A DNA stretch of 64,000 bases from Candidatus Tisiphia endosymbiont of Nedyus quadrimaculatus (GTDB lineage: Bacteria > Pseudomonadota > Alphaproteobacteria > Rickettsiales > Rickettsiaceae). The DNA is taken from the NCBI RefSeq assembly GCF_964059235.1, contig NZ_OZ060452.1:1178001-1242000 (forward strand), read 5' to 3'. Below, piece after piece: positions 60,214-64,000 of this stretch (the first letter of the stretch is position 1; every line of letters begins with the position of its first letter). The translations under genes were made by a program, and so were the position numbers. Under the pieces are notes generated by a model, which was given only the letters and a program-made list of their open reading frames with translations, made no database searches and was not told where the DNA came from.

Positions 60214-60864
60214 ATGACTAAAATTGAAAGTGAAATATTATCTTACCCAGAAGTAAAAAGTTTGAATGGTCAATGTAAAAAGCTTGTTGTATTGTTACAT
60301 GGGCTTGGTTCAGATGGGCATGACTTAATAAGCTTAGTTCCCTTTATATCTAAGGAATTGCTAGATTGTCATTTTATTTCGCCGCATGGAGTTGAAAAAT
60401 TTGATAATGCACCGTATGGTAGACAATGGTTTAGTATAAATGATCGTACCCCTCATGTAATAGGGGAATTAGTTGCTAAAAATAGTGGTTTAGTTACAAA
60501 GATAATTCAAAAAAAACAAGCAGAACTAAATTTAACTAATAAAGATACTATCATAATTGGTTTTTCACAAGGCACTATGATGGGATTATATTTAAATTTG
60601 GTACAAAAAGAGCCTTTTGCTTGTATGGTAGGCTTTTCTGGTAAATTAATTGCCCCACTAGAATGTATCAATAAAACTACGCCAGTTTGCGTAATACATG
60701 GCGAATTAGACGATGTGGTTGATGTAAGTAGCATGGACGAGATAATAGAATATTTACAGAAATATAATATTGCTCATAGTAACTACAAGATACCAAATCT
60801 TATGCATTCTATTGATGATAGGGGTCTACAATTTGCCGTCAAGTTTATAAATACTAAAGCATAG
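60214..60864 (+). CDS. Phospholipase/carboxylesterase-type alpha/beta hydrolase
   Basis: 216 residues from ATG 60214; TTG 60205 is possible. [13 protein letters not shown] gives the oxyanion hole, [12 protein letters not shown] the Ser nucleophile, [13 protein letters not shown] the Asp and [10 protein letters not shown] the His. Same family as E. coli YpfH and carboxylesterase EstB. Probably hydrolyses short esters; substrate unknown. Confidence 0.9.
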   Translation: MTKIESEILSYPEVKSLNGQCKKLVVLLHGLGSDGHDLISLVPFISKELLDCHFISPHGVEKFDNAPYGRQWFSINDRTPHVIGELVAKNSGLVTKIIQKKQAELNLTNKDTIIIGFSQGTMMGLYLNLVQKEPFACMVGFSGKLIAPLECINKTTPVCVIHGELDDVVDVSSMDEIIEYLQKYNIAHSNYKIPNLMHSIDDRGLQFAVKFINTKA

Positions 60865-60944
60865 TAAATTGTAAGCAGTGTCAGCCCCCCTATTGTAAAG
60901 AACTATAATCGTCAAAATCAATAGTGTAGTATATTTGAGTATAT

Positions 60945-62333
60945 ATGATTAGCTTATTATTGAATTTTTTATATATATTAAGAGTGATAAGCAAGCAGCA
61001 AATACTGACTTATCCTGGTACAATAAGATTACCATCTAGGTTAAAAATTCTTGGCTGGATGATAACCATAGTAGTTTATCCAATTGGTCTATTTAAAACA
61101 CCAAAAGATGATTTTGGTATAAGGTTAACCGATTGTTTTAAAAAATTAGGTCCTGTTTATATAAAATTTGGTCAAACTCTTTCCACAAGACCGGATCTTA
61201 TAGGAGTTAAGATTGCCAATTATTTGCAGACTCTGCAAGATAAGTTGCCACCTTTTAGTAGTAGTATAGCACGAAAGATTATTGATGAGTCTTTTGGCCA
61301 AAGTACCGATGAGTTATTCTCCGTCTTTGAGGATATACCAATTGCAGCAGCTTCGATTTCTCAAGTACACAGAGCTAAGTTGAAGACCGGTGAATTCGTT
61401 GCAGTAAAAATATTACGCCCAAGAATTCATTATACATATAATAAGGATATTAAACTTTTATATATTCTTGCTAAACTAGCAGCAAGAATATTTATAAAAT
61501 TTAAAAGATTGCGACCAGTAGCGGTAATAGATGTATTTAATACTACTATGAAATTTGAGCTTGACCTACGTTTAGAAGCAGCGGCAGCTTCAGAACTCTC
61601 TGATAATCTGCAAAATGATGTTGCTATATATATTCCTAAAGTTTATTGGCAACTGACTCATGAATATATAATAACCACAGAATGGGTAGAGGGAATATCA
61701 ATTTATGCTCGAGATAAGCTTATAGAGCAGGGCTTAGATCTAACTAAAGTAGCCCAAAGATTTGCTACAATATTTTTTAACCAAGTATATAGAGATGGTT
61801 TCTTTCATGCAGATTTACACCCCGGCAATATTTTAGTTAGGTCGAATGGTAGCATAGTGTTGCTAGATTTTGGTATAATGGGTAGGTTATCTGATAAAGA
61901 TAGAATGGCAATTGCTGAAAGCCTATTTGGTTTTTTAAGTAGAAACTATAAGTTAGTAGCACTTGTCCATCTTAGGGCTGGTTATATTCCTCAGAATACC
62001 GATCTTGATCTTTTTGCTCAGGCGTGCAGAGCAGTGAGTGAACCGATTATGGGATATGCTGTCAAAAATATTTCTATAGGTAGGTTACTTGCACAATTGT
62101 TTAAAATCACCGAAGATTTTGGCATGGAGGTACAACCACAATTGCTATTATTACAAAAAACTATAGTAGTAGTTGAAGGGGTAGGGCAGCAGCTTGATCC
62201 AGAAATTAACGTATGGCAGCTTATAGAACCATGGATCAAGAAATGGGCGGCTAAGAATCTTAGCCCAGAGGCGAAGATTCTTAGAATTTTAAAGCATGTT
62301 GTAGTGGAAATATTGGAGAGATTTAATAAATGA
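60945..62333 (+). CDS. ubiB: UbiB/AarF ubiquinone-biosynthesis ATPase-kinase
   Basis: 462 residues. KKLGPVYIKFGQTLSTRPDLIG is the KxGQ signature, AAASISQVHRAKLKTGEFVAVKIL the modified (Ala-rich) nucleotide loop, and FHADLHPGNILV and VLLDFGIMG the kinase-like motifs. Two C-terminal helical stretches may touch the membrane. UbiB is needed for coenzyme Q synthesis. The stop overlaps the xthA start by four bases (ATGA), so the genes are coupled. Confidence 0.95.
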   Translation: MISLLLNFLYILRVISKQQILTYPGTIRLPSRLKILGWMITIVVYPIGLFKTPKDDFGIRLTDCFKKLGPVYIKFGQTLSTRPDLIGVKIANYLQTLQDKLPPFSSSIARKIIDESFGQSTDELFSVFEDIPIAAASISQVHRAKLKTGEFVAVKILRPRIHYTYNKDIKLLYILAKLAARIFIKFKRLRPVAVIDVFNTTMKFELDLRLEAAAASELSDNLQNDVAIYIPKVYWQLTHEYIITTEWVEGISIYARDKLIEQGLDLTKVAQRFATIFFNQVYRDGFFHADLHPGNILVRSNGSIVLLDFGIMGRLSDKDRMAIAESLFGFLSRNYKLVALVHLRAGYIPQNTDLDLFAQACRAVSEPIMGYAVKNISIGRLLAQLFKITEDFGMEVQPQLLLLQKTIVVVEGVGQQLDPEINVWQLIEPWIKKWAAKNLSPEAKILRILKHVVVEILERFNK

Positions 62334-63136
62334 AAATAGTAACTTGGAATATTAATTCGGTACGCTTGCGACTTAGTTTGCTCAAAAAGCTAATTGATGA
62401 ACATCAGCCTGATATTATATCATTGCAGGAGATTAAAACAATTAATGAATTATTTCCTCACCAAGCTATTAATGATATGGGTTACCAGCATATATATTGT
62501 TCAGGGGAGAAATCTTATAATGGAGTAGCAATTTTATCAAAATTTCCTTTTACCAATAAATTCATTCTTGAATTGTATAATAGCAATAAAAGGCATGTAG
62601 CAGTAGAAGTTTTAGGTATTGAGATACATAATTTTTATGTACCGGCTGGTGGTGATATAGCTGATGTGAATGTTAATGAAAAATTTAAACATAAATTGGC
62701 ATACGTCAAATTAATGCAAGAATGGTTAACTAATAATCGGAGTAAAGATAGTAAGATTATCATAACGGGAGACCTAAATATTGCCCCTCATGAGCATGAT
62801 GTATGGTCTAGCCGTCAATTGAGTAATGTTGTCAGCCATACAGACATAGAGCGTTCAACTCTGTTGGAATTACAGGCTTCCTTAGGTTTTATCGATAGTA
62901 GCCGCCATTTCGTACCGTATAATGAAAAATGTTATACTTGGTGGAGTTATAGAAATGTAGACTGGCAAAAATCTAATCGGGGACGTAGATTAGATCATAT
63001 TTGGACTAGTTCTAACTTACAAGATAAGATGCTATCTGTCAGCTCCTTATCAGAAGCTAGGAATTGGCTTATGCCCTCTGATCATGTACCTTATTTTTTA
63101 ACATTGAGTAGTTGTGTGGGGGTAAAAGGTAAATAA
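62330..63136 (+). CDS. xthA: Exodeoxyribonuclease III
   Basis: 268 residues, equal to the E. coli enzyme. MKIVTWNINSVRLR, SLQEIKT with the catalytic Glu, ITGDLNIAPHEHDVW with Asp and Asn, and RRLDHIWTS and PSDHVPYF complete the AP-endonuclease active site. It repairs abasic sites and oxidised 3' ends. Coupled to ubiB. Confidence 0.95.
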   Translation: MKIVTWNINSVRLRLSLLKKLIDEHQPDIISLQEIKTINELFPHQAINDMGYQHIYCSGEKSYNGVAILSKFPFTNKFILELYNSNKRHVAVEVLGIEIHNFYVPAGGDIADVNVNEKFKHKLAYVKLMQEWLTNNRSKDSKIIITGDLNIAPHEHDVWSSRQLSNVVSHTDIERSTLLELQASLGFIDSSRHFVPYNEKCYTWWSYRNVDWQKSNRGRRLDHIWTSSNLQDKMLSVSSLSEARNWLMPSDHVPYFLTLSSCVGVKGK

Positions 63137-63159
63137 ACAAAAAGTATGGAATTAATATA

Positions 63160-63453
63160 ATGAAAGTTCAGGACTATAAATTTTATAATGATTTAATATC
63201 ACAGATTGTGGTTGAGGAAGTTTGGTTATTTGGTTCTAGGGCAAGGAACGATAATCAGGATAGAGCAGATATTGATTTAGCTATAGTATGTCATAATGCT
63301 ACTACTAAGGATTGGTTGAAATTACAAGAAATTGTTGATAATGCTGATACACTCTTAAAAATAGATTGTATAAGGCTTGACGAATTAGAGGACTCATCAG
63401 ACTTAAAATTATCTATAATACGAGAAGGGGTGAAATTATATGAAAGATCCTAA
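63160..63453 (+). CDS. MNT-type nucleotidyltransferase antitoxin
   Basis: 97 residues. VWLFGSRARNDNQDRADIDLAIV is the GSx10DxD nucleotidyltransferase motif. In MNT-HEPN pairs this enzyme inactivates the HEPN toxin by AMPylation. It overlaps the next gene by 14 bases. Confidence 0.88.
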   Translation: MKVQDYKFYNDLISQIVVEEVWLFGSRARNDNQDRADIDLAIVCHNATTKDWLKLQEIVDNADTLLKIDCIRLDELEDSSDLKLSIIREGVKLYERS

Positions 63454-63841
63454 AATAGAGTTAGGTTTCTCAAAGCTAAGTAGAGCTTTAATATCTTTAG
63501 AAGATATTGTATTTAAGCCCATGCTAGAAGATCGAAGTAATATAGATGCTACCATTCAAAGGTTTGAGTTTACAATAGAACTATTTTGGAAATTATTAAG
63601 GGTGATTCTTGAAAGCAAAGGAGTAGCAGTGCAATATCCTAAAGATGTTTTAAGAGAAGCATTTAAGGGACATCTGATTGATCATGAACAAGAGTGGTTA
63701 AAAATGCTGCTAGATAGAAATATTACCTCTCACACTTATGATGAGCAGCTAGCGGATAAAATTTATAATAATATTAAATCTTACATTCCTACATTAAGAA
63801 GTACATTTGATAAGTTGAACTTTCTTAATCAGCAATTATAA
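63440..63841 (+). CDS. HEPN-type toxin (HI0074 family)
   Basis: 133 residues, all helical. The Rx4H motif of HEPN RNases is present in DRNITSHTYDE, followed by Tyr two residues after the His, as in toxins whose Tyr is AMPylated by the MNT partner. It overlaps the MNT gene, forming a toxin-antitoxin pair. A perfect palindrome follows its stop. Confidence 0.88.
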   Translation: MKDPKIELGFSKLSRALISLEDIVFKPMLEDRSNIDATIQRFEFTIELFWKLLRVILESKGVAVQYPKDVLREAFKGHLIDHEQEWLKMLLDRNITSHTYDEQLADKIYNNIKSYIPTLRSTFDKLNFLNQQL

Positions 63842-63843
63842 AT

Positions 63844-63886
63844 TAACCTGAATTCGATGTAACAAGTTACATCGAATTCAGGTTAA
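63844..63886. terminator. Perfect palindrome after the MNT/HEPN pair
   Basis: A nearly perfect hairpin (TTAACCTGAATTCGATGTAAC and its complement) sits three bases after the HEPN stop and overlaps the stop of a partial minus-strand gene. It is a copy of the CCTGAATTCGATGTAAC repeat. It could terminate transcription in both directions, but it has no long T-run. Confidence 0.5.
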
Positions 63887-64000
63887 TTACCTATTAATAC
63901 ATGATTATGATTTTTTTGTGGTAAAGGTTTTTGTTGCACTAATAATTCTATAATTAATTTATCTAAGTTTTTTCTGCGTTTTACTCCAATTTGGGATAAG
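63883..64000 (-). CDS. C-terminal end of an unknown gene (partial)
   Basis: The reverse frame ending at TAA 63885-63883 is open to the window edge (38 codons: ...IGVKRRKNLDKLII...KNHNHVLIGN). It is basic and probably helical. Too little is visible to name it; it could also be a chance frame. Confidence 0.4.
   Translation of the reverse strand, partial: LSQIGVKRRKNLDKLIIELLVQQKPLPQKNHNHVLIGN

Overview
The window is AT-rich, has a low coding density and carries many short palindromic repeats. Its housekeeping genes (ctrA-type response regulator, sucCD, coxA/coxB, ubiB, PCu(A)C, bamD) are alphaproteobacterial, and it also carries a degraded integrase/spoT/MFS/Rpn gene set. Together these point to an obligate intracellular Rickettsiales bacterium, most likely Rickettsiaceae (Rickettsia or a close relative such as the Torix or Megaira type). 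The genus is an inference from gene content; no rRNA lies in the window.

Layout. 1-9.2 kb: end of an ABC exporter, a copper chaperone, dcd, secB, ctrA, two unknown genes, a drug/metabolite transporter and sucCD. 9.2-16.4 kb: acpS-rpoZ, a glycosyltransferase, an alpha/beta hydrolase - HAD-like - RND adaptor operon, then an SPFH protein, a GNAT acetyltransferase and clpP. 16.4-19.7 kb: an IS21-family element (istA/istB) between two small gene fragments. 19.7-26 kb: PHA depolymerase, der, an RMD1-family membrane protein, ygfZ and a PD-(D/E)xK nuclease. 26.2-34.7 kb: a two-gene cassette (chloramphenicol phosphotransferase-like kinase plus histidine phosphatase), a polar amino-acid permease, an RND pump, ruvC, an HU-like protein and the DNA polymerase III delta-prime subunit. 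34.7-46 kb: a second, nearly identical IS21 copy, then a degraded integrative element resembling the Rickettsiales amplified genetic element (RAGE): MFS transporter, Panacea/SocA protein, two identical IS256 copies, Rpn nuclease, RelA/SpoT synthetase fragment, MFS 5' stub, and a tyrosine integrase beside tRNA-Pro(UGG). 46-53 kb: trmD-rplS, recN, and two near-identical bamD genes on either side of a gene for a secreted HD-domain protein. 53-64 kb: sodB, a glutamine amidotransferase, RDD, coxA, an acetyltransferase and coxB on the minus strand, then yebC, a GlmU-like uridylyltransferase, an esterase, ubiB, xthA and an MNT/HEPN toxin-antitoxin pair.

Most intergenic space is built from several families of palindromic repeats, often nested. 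They include a 201-213 bp MITE-like element with 19-bp terminal inverted repeats; one copy has a clear 9-bp target duplication and splits a 93-codon reading frame. The clearest evidence of rearrangement is the second IS256 copy: it lacks a target duplication and joins a truncated MFS gene to a truncated integrase, so part of the integrative element was probably deleted there. The most unusual gene arrangements are the bamD duplication around the secreted HD protein, the acetyltransferase inside the cytochrome oxidase gene group, and the CPT/phosphatase cassette.
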